A stretch of DNA of 6,670 nucleotides from Lachnospiraceae bacterium (GTDB lineage Bacteria; Bacillota; Clostridia; Lachnospirales; Lachnospiraceae): assembly GCA_009774585.1 (NCBI GenBank), contig VSOA01000212.1:1-6670 (forward strand), written 5' to 3'. Under the pieces are notes generated by a model. It did no database searches and was not told where the DNA came from. It saw only the letters and a program-made list of their open reading frames with translations. The translations under genes were made by a program, and so were the position numbers. Positions 1-6,459 of this stretch are shown here, in pieces; position 1 is the stretch's first letter, and each line of letters begins with the position of its first letter.

Positions 1-1
1 C

Positions 2-487
2 GAGCGTTTTGAGAAAAAAATCTATGATCTTGAACTGACCAGAACAATTGCCATGCAGATGGCGCCCCAAATCCGTCTGATTCAGAGTAACGACACCGCC
101 ATGTCGGAGAAAATACAGTCTACTCTTGTGAACACAATCCCTCTCTGGAAGAGTCAGATGGTAATCGCAATCGGCTTAAACCATTCCAGCGAAGCCGCCA
201 AAGCACAAAAAGAAGTGACTGATATGACCAACGCCCTTCTAAAGAAAAACGCGGAAGCATTAAAGACCGCTACCATCGAGACTGCAAGGGAAAGCGAACG
301 CGGAATCGTGGATATCGAGACTCTCACCGCCACCAATCAAACGCTGATCAGCACGCTGGACGAAGTCATGAAGATTCAGGAAGAGGGACGAACCAAACGA
401 CAGAACGCAGAAGTGGAACTTGTCCGGATTGAGGATGAAATGCGCCAGAAACTTCTTGCTGTGAGCCGTTCTTCCCGCACCTCGTAA
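2..487 (+). CDS. telA: Toxic anion resistance protein TelA family, C-terminal part (5' truncated by window edge)
   Basis: The reading frame is open from base 2 to a TAA at 485-487, giving the last 161 codons; the true start lies outside the window. The visible part is almost wholly alpha-helical and charged. It matches the C-terminal half of the TelA/KlaA family (toxic anion resistance): the LELTRTIAMQMAPQIRLIQ stretch near the start, the LIQSNDTAMSEKIQST segment, and the NTIPLWKSQMVIAIGL segment are typical. The family is tied to tellurite and other toxic-oxyanion tolerance and to resistance to some membrane-active compounds; its biochemical activity is not established. In Firmicutes it often lies beside an xpaC-like gene, which would be upstream and out of view here. 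The gene ends 8 bases before a strong hairpin and converges on the ygiQ operon. An internal Met at 53 is not the likely start, because conserved family sequence continues upstream of it. Family assignment is confident; the cellular role is inferred. Confidence 0.9.
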   Translation, partial: ERFEKKIYDLELTRTIAMQMAPQIRLIQSNDTAMSEKIQSTLVNTIPLWKSQMVIAIGLNHSSEAAKAQKEVTDMTNALLKKNAEALKTATIETARESERGIVDIETLTATNQTLISTLDEVMKIQEEGRTKRQNAEVELVRIEDEMRQKLLAVSRSSRTS

Positions 488-495
488 AAATTTAA

Positions 496-534
496 AAATG
501 CCGCTCAGTCTTGTATATGACTGGGGCGGCATTT
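496..534. terminator. Bidirectional Rho-independent terminator between telA and the ygiQ operon
   Basis: The left arm AAATGCCGC-T-CAGTC (496-510) pairs with the right arm GACTG-GG-GCGGCATTT (519-534), with an 8-base loop TTGTATAT and one small interior irregularity (T against GG). On the plus strand it is followed by the T-rich run TTTCGTTTCTTTCAC, serving telA. On the minus strand it is followed by TTTTTAAATTTTTACG, serving the operon that ends with ygiQ at 552. Both convergent units can therefore use the same stem. The minus-strand T tract overlaps the last codon and stop of telA. Confidence 0.85.
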
Positions 535-551
535 CGTTTCTTTCACTTCTT

Positions 552-2501
552 TTACTTTTTCTTATGCACGTTTCGAATCGTTTTTTTCCTACCGGTGTTC
601 TTTGTATTATGATTCTTAAGATTTGCACTGATGCTCTGCCCTTTTTTGTTATTTTTCTGCCGCTTCCCGCTGTCCGGCTTCTGCGTCTTACTCTGATTCC
701 CCATCTTCCGCGGTTTGATCAGACACTTCTTGTCAAAACCGATTAGATCCTCGCGCCAGCCTTTCACAAGCGCTTCCCTGACCAAATCGTAATTATTGGG
801 ATTCCGATATTGAATCAGCGCCCGCTGCATCGCCTTCTCATGAGGATTACGGCATACATAGACATTTCTGCCGTTTCGAGGGTCGATGCCTGTATAGTAC
901 ATAACCGTGGACACCGTAGACGGCGTCGGATAGAAATCCTGCACCTGCTCCGGCATATATCCCAAATCCCGCAAATACTCCGCCAGTTCAATCGCTTCCT
1001 TCAGCGTGGAACCCGGATGGGACGACATTAGATACGGCACAAGAAACTGTTTCTTATTAAGCTGCTCATTAATCTTGTAATATTTCTTTACAAAACGCTC
1101 GTAGACTTCCTTTTTCGGCTTTCCAAGCTTGGAAAGCACTACGTCCGAGATATGTTCGGGCGCCACCTTGAGCTGCCCGCTCACATGATGTTCCACCAGT
1201 TCTCTGAAAAAAGTATCGTCTGGATCCGCCATCAGGTAGTCGAAACGAATTCCCGAACGGATAAACACCTTCTTAACACCCGGCAATGCACGTAATTCGC
1301 GAAGCAGTGTCAGATAGTCCGAATGATTCGCTTCCAGATTGGGACAAGGTTCCGGAAAAAGACACTGCCTATTCTTACAGACGCCCTGCGTCATCTGTTT
1401 TTGGCAGGATGGATGTCTGAAATTCGCCGTTGGCCCGCCCACATCGTGGATATAGCCCTTGAAATCCTTATCTCCTATCATCAGTTCGGCTTCTTTTAAG
1501 ATAGATTCATGACTTCTGACCTGCACCGTCCTTCCCTGATGAAACGTAAGCGCACAGAAATTACATCCGCCGAAGCAGCCTCTGTTGCTGACAAGCGAAA
1601 ATTTAACCTCTGCGATTGCCGGAACGCCGCCCGCCTCCTCATAAGACGGGTGATAGGTCCGCATATATGGTAAATCGTAAACCGCGTCCATCTCCAATGT
1701 AGTAAGCGGCGGCTGGGGCGGATTCTGCACCACATAGACGCCGTTCGGATACTCCTCTATCAGCGTCTTTCCCGTAAAGGGATCCGTATTACAATACTGT
1801 ATCTGAAAACTCTCCGCATACCTGCGCGGTTCCTCCTTCATCGCACCATAAGAAGGAAGCCGTATGCCGTCATAAACTCCCTCAACATCTTTCGTCTTGT
1901 AAACCGTCCCCGGAATAAAGGTAATATCTTTCACCGCAATGCCGCTTGCTAACGCATCCGCAATCTCCACGATGGATTTTTCACCCATACCGTATGAAAT
2001 CAGGTCCGCCTGACTGTCCAGCAAAATAGAACGTTTAAAGCTGTCGGACCAGTAATCGTAGTGCGCAAGCCTCCTAAGACTCGCCTCAATCCCACCGATG
2101 ATAACCGGACTGTCCTTATATACACGCCGAATCAGATTGCCGTAAACCACTGTGGCATGATCAGGTCTTTTGTAAGGTTCGCCTCCCGGCGTATAGGCAT
2201 CGTTCGGACGACGTCTGCCGGAAACATAGTAATGATTCACCATGGAATCCATATTGCCGCCGGATATGAGAAATCCCAATCTGGGTCTTCCCAGAATGGT
2301 AATGCTGTTCTCATCCTTCCAGTCCGGCTGGGAGATGATGCCTACACTATAGCCATGCGCTTGTAAGACCCTGCTGATAATGGCATGTCCGAAAGAAGGA
2401 TGATCCACATAGGCATCTCCTATCACATAGACAAAGTCCAGCTGCTTTATGCCTTGTTCTTCCATATCTTGTCTGGAAATCGGTAAAAAAGTCATTTTCA
2501 T
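552..2501 (-). CDS. ygiQ: YgiQ family radical SAM protein (UPF0313)
   Basis: The 649-residue protein matches the YgiQ/UPF0313 radical SAM family along its length. The N-terminal family domain (about 5-290) carries the typical GDAYVDHPSFG, VGIISQPDW, GGIEASLRRLAHYDYW and PFTGKTLIEEYPNG stretches. The radical SAM core (about 300-540) has the CxxxCxxC [4Fe-4S] motif C309, C313, C316. A second cysteine group follows (C366, C375, C380, C386), then the VAPEH segment and a C-terminal region of the DUF3362 type. The last 53 residues are Lys/Arg-rich (18 of 53) with one acidic residue, suggesting contact with nucleic acid or ribosomes; this is inference. Reaction and substrate are unknown for the family. 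The start ATG overlaps the stop of the upstream HAD gene (ATGA), with GAAGG 9 bases upstream; the second Met two codons on is a less likely alternative. It is the last gene of a three-gene operon that ends at the bidirectional terminator. Length is somewhat shorter than the E. coli homologue. Confidence 0.94.
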   Translation of the reverse strand: MKMTFLPISRQDMEEQGIKQLDFVYVIGDAYVDHPSFGHAIISRVLQAHGYSVGIISQPDWKDENSITILGRPRLGFLISGGNMDSMVNHYYVSGRRRPNDAYTPGGEPYKRPDHATVVYGNLIRRVYKDSPVIIGGIEASLRRLAHYDYWSDSFKRSILLDSQADLISYGMGEKSIVEIADALASGIAVKDITFIPGTVYKTKDVEGVYDGIRLPSYGAMKEEPRRYAESFQIQYCNTDPFTGKTLIEEYPNGVYVVQNPPQPPLTTLEMDAVYDLPYMRTYHPSYEEAGGVPAIAEVKFSLVSNRGCFGGCNFCALTFHQGRTVQVRSHESILKEAELMIGDKDFKGYIHDVGGPTANFRHPSCQKQMTQGVCKNRQCLFPEPCPNLEANHSDYLTLLRELRALPGVKKVFIRSGIRFDYLMADPDDTFFRELVEHHVSGQLKVAPEHISDVVLSKLGKPKKEVYERFVKKYYKINEQLNKKQFLVPYLMSSHPGSTLKEAIELAEYLRDLGYMPEQVQDFYPTPSTVSTVMYYTGIDPRNGRNVYVCRNPHEKAMQRALIQYRNPNNYDLVREALVKGWREDLIGFDKKCLIKPRKMGNQSKTQKPDSGKRQKNNKKGQSISANLKNHNTKNTGRKKTIRNVHKKK

Positions 2502-3151
2502 ACCAGCACACCTTCTTCCATCAACTCTCTGAAATGATATGTATAGTAATCCGCTAACCTGTGTTTTTCTGCATCCTGATGTTCCGAATACTTATCATAG
2601 ACGGCGCAGACCTTCATCCCTGCCGCCTTTCCTGCCATAATTCCCGGAATGATATCCTCAAAAACGAGACAGTTTTCGGGCTGAACCTGAAGCTTATCCG
2701 CAACCGCAAGATAAATATCCGGCGCCGGTTTTCCTTTTGCCACATCACATCCCGTCATAATACATTCAAAATATTGCTGCATCCCTCGCATCTTCACAAC
2801 ATTTTCTACCAGTTCTCTGGAATTACTGGTGGCAATCCCTGCCTTCAATCCATTATCCATACAATATTGCAGCAACTCTACAACACCGTCTTTCACAGGC
2901 ACCTCATAGGCATACTTATCCCATGCCATACGATTCCATTCAGCTTTGATTGTATCCAAATCATCCGGCAGATGAAACCGCTCCTTGAAGTAAACCGCCG
3001 TCTCACTGAAACTCATGCCCTCTATGCACGCCTGCAGATCTTCCGGCAGAGTAATCCCGAATCTGCCAAGATATTCTATATCAATGGTTCTCCACATCCA
3101 CATGGAATCTACCATGGAACCGTCTAAATCAAAAATAACCGCTTCTATCAT
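2498..3151 (-). CDS. HAD family hydrolase (beta-phosphoglucomutase/phosphatase-like)
   Basis: This 217-residue cytosolic protein has all four HAD motifs. Motif I is DLDGSMVDS with nucleophile D8 and acid/base D10; Ser replaces the usual Thr after DG. Motif II is T108-S109-N110. Motif III is K141 in GKPAPDIY. Motif IV is E165-D166 in FEDIIPGI, which binds Mg2+. The helical segment at about residues 16-85 is a C1-type cap inserted after motif I, as in beta-phosphoglucomutase, phosphoglycolate phosphatase and sugar-phosphate phosphatases. The substrate cannot be read from the sequence. A strong GGAGGG Shine-Dalgarno sequence lies 4 bases before the ATG, which itself overlaps the rsuA stop (ATGA). 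The 3' end overlaps the ygiQ start in the same way, so the gene is central in a translationally coupled operon. A house-cleaning role towards damaged or inhibitory phosphorylated metabolites is possible but not shown. Confidence 0.92.
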   Translation of the reverse strand: MIEAVIFDLDGSMVDSMWMWRTIDIEYLGRFGITLPEDLQACIEGMSFSETAVYFKERFHLPDDLDTIKAEWNRMAWDKYAYEVPVKDGVVELLQYCMDNGLKAGIATSNSRELVENVVKMRGMQQYFECIMTGCDVAKGKPAPDIYLAVADKLQVQPENCLVFEDIIPGIMAGKAAGMKVCAVYDKYSEHQDAEKHRLADYYTYHFRELMEEGVLV

Positions 3152-3852
3152 TTGTCCCTCCGAAATATTCCGTCCAATTCTTCTTCCGTCAGCCTGCGAT
3201 AACTCCCCTTTGGAAGTTCTGCATCCAACATAAGGCTTCCCATGCGGATTCTCTTCAAATAAACCACCTCATTGCCGACAGCGTGTAACATTCGCTTCAC
3301 TTGATGAAATTTCCCTTCCGTAATGGTCAGCGCAATCATTTTATCATCTAACGTATGCACGACAGCCGGCATTGTCAGCGACTTCTCGCCGATATCCACG
3401 CCTTGTTCCAACCGCTCTTTCTGTTTCTCATCAAAAGACTCCGCCAGATGACACTCATATTCTTTCTCAACATGTTTTGCCGGAGACAACAGTTCGTGCG
3501 CCAGCACGCCGTCATTCGTAATGAGTAACAGACCCTCTGTGTCCTTATCGAGCCTTCCTACCGGAAAAAGGTCGTCCCGTCTCTCATCGCCCATTAAATC
3601 AATCACCGTCCGTTCATGCGCATCCTCTGTTGCCGACACGACGCCCGACGGCTTATGCAGCATGTAATAAACAAATTGCTCATAGACGCATCGCTGACCT
3701 TTATAGAAGATCTCATCCGCTTTCTCATCAATATGCTGCTCCGGTTTTAACACAGTGTTGCCGTTTACCGTTACCTGCCCGGCTTTGATATCTTTTTTTA
3801 ACTTGCTTCGTGTGCCTGAAGTACAATCACATAGAAATTTATCTAACCGCAT
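3148..3852 (-). CDS. rsuA: 16S rRNA pseudouridine synthase, RsuA/RluB/E/F family
   Basis: The 234-residue protein begins with an S4 RNA-binding domain (about 1-48: MRLDKFLCD, SRSKLKKDIKAGQVTVNG-like order). The pseudouridine synthase domain follows: YYMLHKPSGVVSA at 62-74, the catalytic motif GRLDKDTEGLLL with Asp102, and the C-terminal EGKFHQVKRMLHAVGN at 179-194 typical of the RsuA branch. Members isomerise one uridine; E. coli RsuA modifies U516 of 16S rRNA during 30S assembly. The exact target here (16S rather than 23S) is inferred from the short length and best resemblance. The ATG at 3852 is preceded by AAGAGGG with 5 bases spacing. It is the first gene of the rsuA-HAD-ygiQ operon; its TGA overlaps the next ATG. 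The promoter must lie in the 59-base gap shared with the divergent ylbJ-like gene or inside that gene; a weak TATTCT-like -10 element is present but I do not rely on it. Confidence 0.92.
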   Translation of the reverse strand: MRLDKFLCDCTSGTRSKLKKDIKAGQVTVNGNTVLKPEQHIDEKADEIFYKGQRCVYEQFVYYMLHKPSGVVSATEDAHERTVIDLMGDERRDDLFPVGRLDKDTEGLLLITNDGVLAHELLSPAKHVEKEYECHLAESFDEKQKERLEQGVDIGEKSLTMPAVVHTLDDKMIALTITEGKFHQVKRMLHAVGNEVVYLKRIRMGSLMLDAELPKGSYRRLTEEELDGIFRRDK

Positions 3853-3911
3853 AATAACCCTCTTTTAAGAATATACATAGAACAACCCTTGCGAAAGGAA
3901 TTCTATCTCCC

Positions 3912-4904
3912 ATGAACAGTAAAATTGACGACTTCTACAAGCTACTTTTCACAGCTTTCGCCGCGTATCTGGTTATTCTGCTTTTATGTTATCCCCAACT
4001 TTCTTTGGAATACGCGTCTACCGGCTTAAACCTATGGCTTATGAAAATGGTTCCTACACTCCTGCCGTTTATGATTCTCTCCGGCATTATGATCCGCATG
4101 AACCTGACGGAAGGATTCGTCAGACTGCTCCACCCGTTTCTGCACCGCATATTCGGCACATCAGAGAACGGTTCTTACACCATTATCATGGGCTTCTTAT
4201 GCGGTTTTCCTATGGGTGCAAGGATTGTTGGAGAACTCTATGCTTCAGGAAAATTATCTCATAAAGAAGCTGCAAAGCTCTTATATTTCTGCAATAATAT
4301 CGGTCCTATTTATTTCCTCAGCTACGTGGTCCCCACACTCTCTATCGGCAAACCGCTCATACCGTTACTGCTTATGTATGGTATCCCGCTTGTATATGGA
4401 GTTGCGCTGTGTCGTGCTCCATACCTTCGCCGTCTGCCGATGCTGTTTATGAAACCTGCGCCCAATCATACTCCTGCCGCTTCCAGTCACTCAGACAATT
4501 TAAACGACCTCGATACCCCTTCCGGACATGCCGCACATTCTATGTCTCTTCTCGCCGCCATCGACACTTCTGTGTTATCCGGCTTACTGGGTATCGCCAA
4601 ATTAGGCGGTTATATGGTATTCTTTAATCTGCTCAATATTGTCTTTGTGCCTTTTCGCCACACCAATACAGAATTGCTTGCCGTTTACCGGTGTATTCTG
4701 GAAATCACGAGCGGAATTGACTATTCCGGTCATAAATTATTTTATCCGATTTTAATCCTCCTGCCGTTCGGCGGTTTCTCATGCATCGCACAAACCTACA
4801 GCATGATTCGCCAGACGGACTTATCAGTGCGCCCGTATATTTTTCACAAAGTAATCCAGACGGCCATTACTGCAATTTGCTATTTATTCATCTATATCCT
4901 TTAA
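3912..4904 (+). CDS. ylbJ: YlbJ/SpoVV-like sporulation integral membrane protein (nucleoside recognition domain)
   Basis: This 330-residue polytopic membrane protein has hydrophobic segments near 10-27, 42-60, 88-107, 123-141, 149-167, 218-246, 276-296 and 310-330. It fits the YlbJ family: LNLWLMKMVPTLLPFMILS at 39-57, the GFLCGFPMGAR signature at 94-103, an LEITSGI motif at 263-269 and GGFSCIAQ at 287-294. The first half also corresponds to the Gate/nucleoside-recognition domain. In Bacillus subtilis YlbJ (SpoVV) is made under sigma-E in the mother cell and is needed to move dipicolinic acid into the forespore. Transfer of that role to this protein is inference, as the family has several clades. 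A polar stretch at about 181-210 (Pro, His, Ser, Asn, Asp) is probably a cytoplasmic or external loop and looks unconserved. The ATG has GAAAGGAA about 11 bases upstream, rather far. The gene is transcribed away from rsuA and converges on the amidase gene; no clear terminator is visible in the 41-base gap after it. Confidence 0.8.
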   Translation: MNSKIDDFYKLLFTAFAAYLVILLLCYPQLSLEYASTGLNLWLMKMVPTLLPFMILSGIMIRMNLTEGFVRLLHPFLHRIFGTSENGSYTIIMGFLCGFPMGARIVGELYASGKLSHKEAAKLLYFCNNIGPIYFLSYVVPTLSIGKPLIPLLLMYGIPLVYGVALCRAPYLRRLPMLFMKPAPNHTPAASSHSDNLNDLDTPSGHAAHSMSLLAAIDTSVLSGLLGIAKLGGYMVFFNLLNIVFVPFRHTNTELLAVYRCILEITSGIDYSGHKLFYPILILLPFGGFSCIAQTYSMIRQTDLSVRPYIFHKVIQTAITAICYLFIYIL

Positions 4905-4945
4905 TATCAGCTTATCTTTCCATTTGATTAAAGTTGATCCTTCTT

Positions 4946-6358
4946 TTAATACCGGCGTTTTCTCCGCTTTCTTTGACGCTTACGCTTTCTTCCGCTAAGA
5001 ATCAATATCATGGATATTGTCATGCCAAGTACCAGCAGTGCGCAGACAATACATACCGCAAGGAAATAACCGAAGGATATCGGCTTCTTTTCCTGTTCTT
5101 GCGATAAGTCTCTGGTAATCACAACTCCTGTATGCTCTTTTTCAGATGCCACCGCTTCCGACGCGCTCTTAAGCGCTTCTTGTTGCGCTAATTCTGCCGC
5201 AATTTCTTCCGCTGTTTTATAATCCATGGACGGCAGAGAAATCATATTGCTTGTCGTATACAAATCATAGCCGTTATATCCGTTCACTACAATCTGCGGC
5301 ACAATATGCGGCGGAACCTGCATCGTAAACTCAAAGGTATCCACGGATTTATCCGGCCATCTCTGTAAAGGTGAAAAATTTAGTCCGTTATCGTAACTGT
5401 AAGTATAATAGAGCATACCGCTGTCATAATCGGCGGCAGACACCTGTACTCTCACTTCACCATTTGTCATATCCTGTTCAAGTACCTCAATCATACAGAC
5501 ATCCGGTTCCGTTTGATCCGGCGAAACTACGCTCACGGGTACGTCCACATACACATTCGGATAACCGCTGTAGTCTACGTCCAGTTCCTCCGAGCTAAGC
5601 TGGAAATACTTGGCCACGGCGGTTGCATCCAGTCTTCCGAATTCTATCAGTTTTTCGTTATGGTCATAGAATGGCTGATCATTTTCTTGGTCCAAATGAC
5701 AATGCTCTATCAGCACACAAGGGATATTTCGTTCCGTAGACTGACGGATAATCCCGTAATAATCAGTTCCCTTATCATTCAGCCTTGTCTTAATACCTCT
5801 GGAGTAAAGACCAAGTTCCTCCAGCATATCCATCTCGGCGCTGGCAAAACTATATCCCTTGCTGTAGTTTTCTCCGAATGCGGACACCCAGCATTCCGCA
5901 CCGAACAACGTATGGTATTTCGACATATTGAAATGCAGGCAAAACAGAAAATCAGCATTCACGCTCTCAGCATATTCACACCGCTCCTTTAGGGAAAGCT
6001 CCTGATCCCCGTTTCTGGTCAGATAAACCTTAATGCCTTCGTATTTCTCCAGTTCTTCTTTCATGGCATTCGCCACAACCATGGTCATCTCTTTCTCTGT
6101 ATAATCCTCATACTCTCCGCCAAGATTTTCTCCACCGTGACCGGGATCAATGACCACTACAACCTGTTCAGATTCTGTTTCATCCTCAATTATTCCCGCC
6201 ATCTCTTCTTCCTGTATTCCACTCTCCTGTGCGTTTACATATTCTGCATTCATGCCAAACAATCCGCTAAAAATCACAGCGGAAAACCACACAACACCGA
6301 TATGGCGACATATAAACTTATGATACATTAACATGTTGATTTTTTTATTATTTTTCAA
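4946..6358 (-). CDS. Secreted N-acetylmuramoyl-L-alanine amidase (Amidase_3) with C-terminal membrane anchor
   Basis: With the TTG start at 6358 the protein has 470 residues. A positively charged N-terminus (KNNKK) and hydrophobic core (about 21-36) end in a V41-N42-A43 signal-peptidase-I site. The Amidase_3 domain (about 65-255) has zinc ligands H74 (DPGHGG), E88 and H142 (LHFN), and catalytic E218 (PCVLIEH). It should cut the bond between MurNAc and L-Ala in peptidoglycan outside the membrane. A beta-rich, Ig/FN3-like region (about 275-375) and an Ala/Glu-rich linker follow, then a transmembrane helix (about 429-454) and a tail of Arg/Lys (457-470). There is no LPXTG motif, so anchoring is by the helix. 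Start choice: TTG at 6358 has GAGGGTGA directly upstream, though with short spacing. ATG at 6376 lacks a Shine-Dalgarno, and a TTG at 6388 sits inside the preceding hairpin. ATGs at 6334 and 6328 are also possible. It is transcribed alone, convergent to the ylbJ-like gene. Confidence 0.92.
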   Translation of the reverse strand: MKNNKKINMLMYHKFICRHIGVVWFSAVIFSGLFGMNAEYVNAQESGIQEEEMAGIIEDETESEQVVVVIDPGHGGENLGGEYEDYTEKEMTMVVANAMKEELEKYEGIKVYLTRNGDQELSLKERCEYAESVNADFLFCLHFNMSKYHTLFGAECWVSAFGENYSKGYSFASAEMDMLEELGLYSRGIKTRLNDKGTDYYGIIRQSTERNIPCVLIEHCHLDQENDQPFYDHNEKLIEFGRLDATAVAKYFQLSSEELDVDYSGYPNVYVDVPVSVVSPDQTEPDVCMIEVLEQDMTNGEVRVQVSAADYDSGMLYYTYSYDNGLNFSPLQRWPDKSVDTFEFTMQVPPHIVPQIVVNGYNGYDLYTTSNMISLPSMDYKTAEEIAAELAQQEALKSASEAVASEKEHTGVVITRDLSQEQEKKPISFGYFLAVCIVCALLVLGMTISMILILSGRKRKRQRKRRKRRY

Positions 6359-6360
6359 TT

Positions 6361-6367
6361 CACCCTC
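6361..6367 (-). promoter_or_regulatory. Shine-Dalgarno sequence that favours the TTG start of the amidase
   Basis: On the minus strand GAGGGTG lies 2 bases before a TTG codon (4 bases after the AGGG core), giving GAGGGTGAATTG. It is the only good anti-16S match among the alternative starts of this gene. It gives an N-terminus beginning M-K-N-N-K-K, a normal signal-peptide n-region. The spacing is shorter than optimal, so the choice is likely rather than proven. Confidence 0.5.
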
Positions 6368-6387
6368 GTCACTCATCAGAATAAACA

Positions 6388-6412
6388 AGCCGGCTTCTTA
6401 AGGAAACCGGCT
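6388..6412 (-). terminator. Hairpin with T-rich tail: terminator of the right-edge gene, or attenuator of the amidase
   Basis: On the minus strand AGCCGG at 6412-6407 pairs with CCGGCT at 6393-6388. After one mismatch the stem continues TTCC against GAA plus a G-T pair, around a 3-base loop. It is followed by TGTTTATTCTG, a moderately T-rich tract, so it resembles a Rho-independent terminator read in the minus direction. It lies 47 bases after the stop of the unrecognised right-edge gene and about 30 bases before the amidase start. The obvious reading is end of transcription of that upstream gene. If the amidase promoter lies upstream of the hairpin, it would instead sit in the amidase leader. 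Confidence 0.6.
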
Positions 6413-6459
6413 CATAACGCTTTCAGTTTATTATAATCCATATACCTCTATGTAATACA

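Noticed and set aside
260..628. 122-codon minus-strand frame across the telA end, the terminator and the ygiQ end
   Set aside because: It reads through the hairpin and two real genes; random-looking composition.
2561..3127. 188-codon open frame on the plus strand opposite the HAD gene
   Set aside because: Antisense to a gene with all four HAD motifs; composition (Ile, His, Arg, Cys) is typical of a shadow frame, with no family resemblance or ribosome binding site.
3853..3911. Divergent intergenic gap considered for a riboswitch or small RNA
   Set aside because: Only 59 bases, with ribosome binding sites for both genes at its ends; no stable stem found.
4905..4945. Convergent gap between the ylbJ-like gene and the amidase, searched for a terminator
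   Set aside because: AT-rich with no convincing inverted repeat; either termination is factor-dependent or lies inside a coding end.
5513..5992. 159-codon open frame on the plus strand within the amidase gene
   Set aside because: Lies opposite the zinc-binding and catalytic region of the amidase; no recognisable domain and no start signals.
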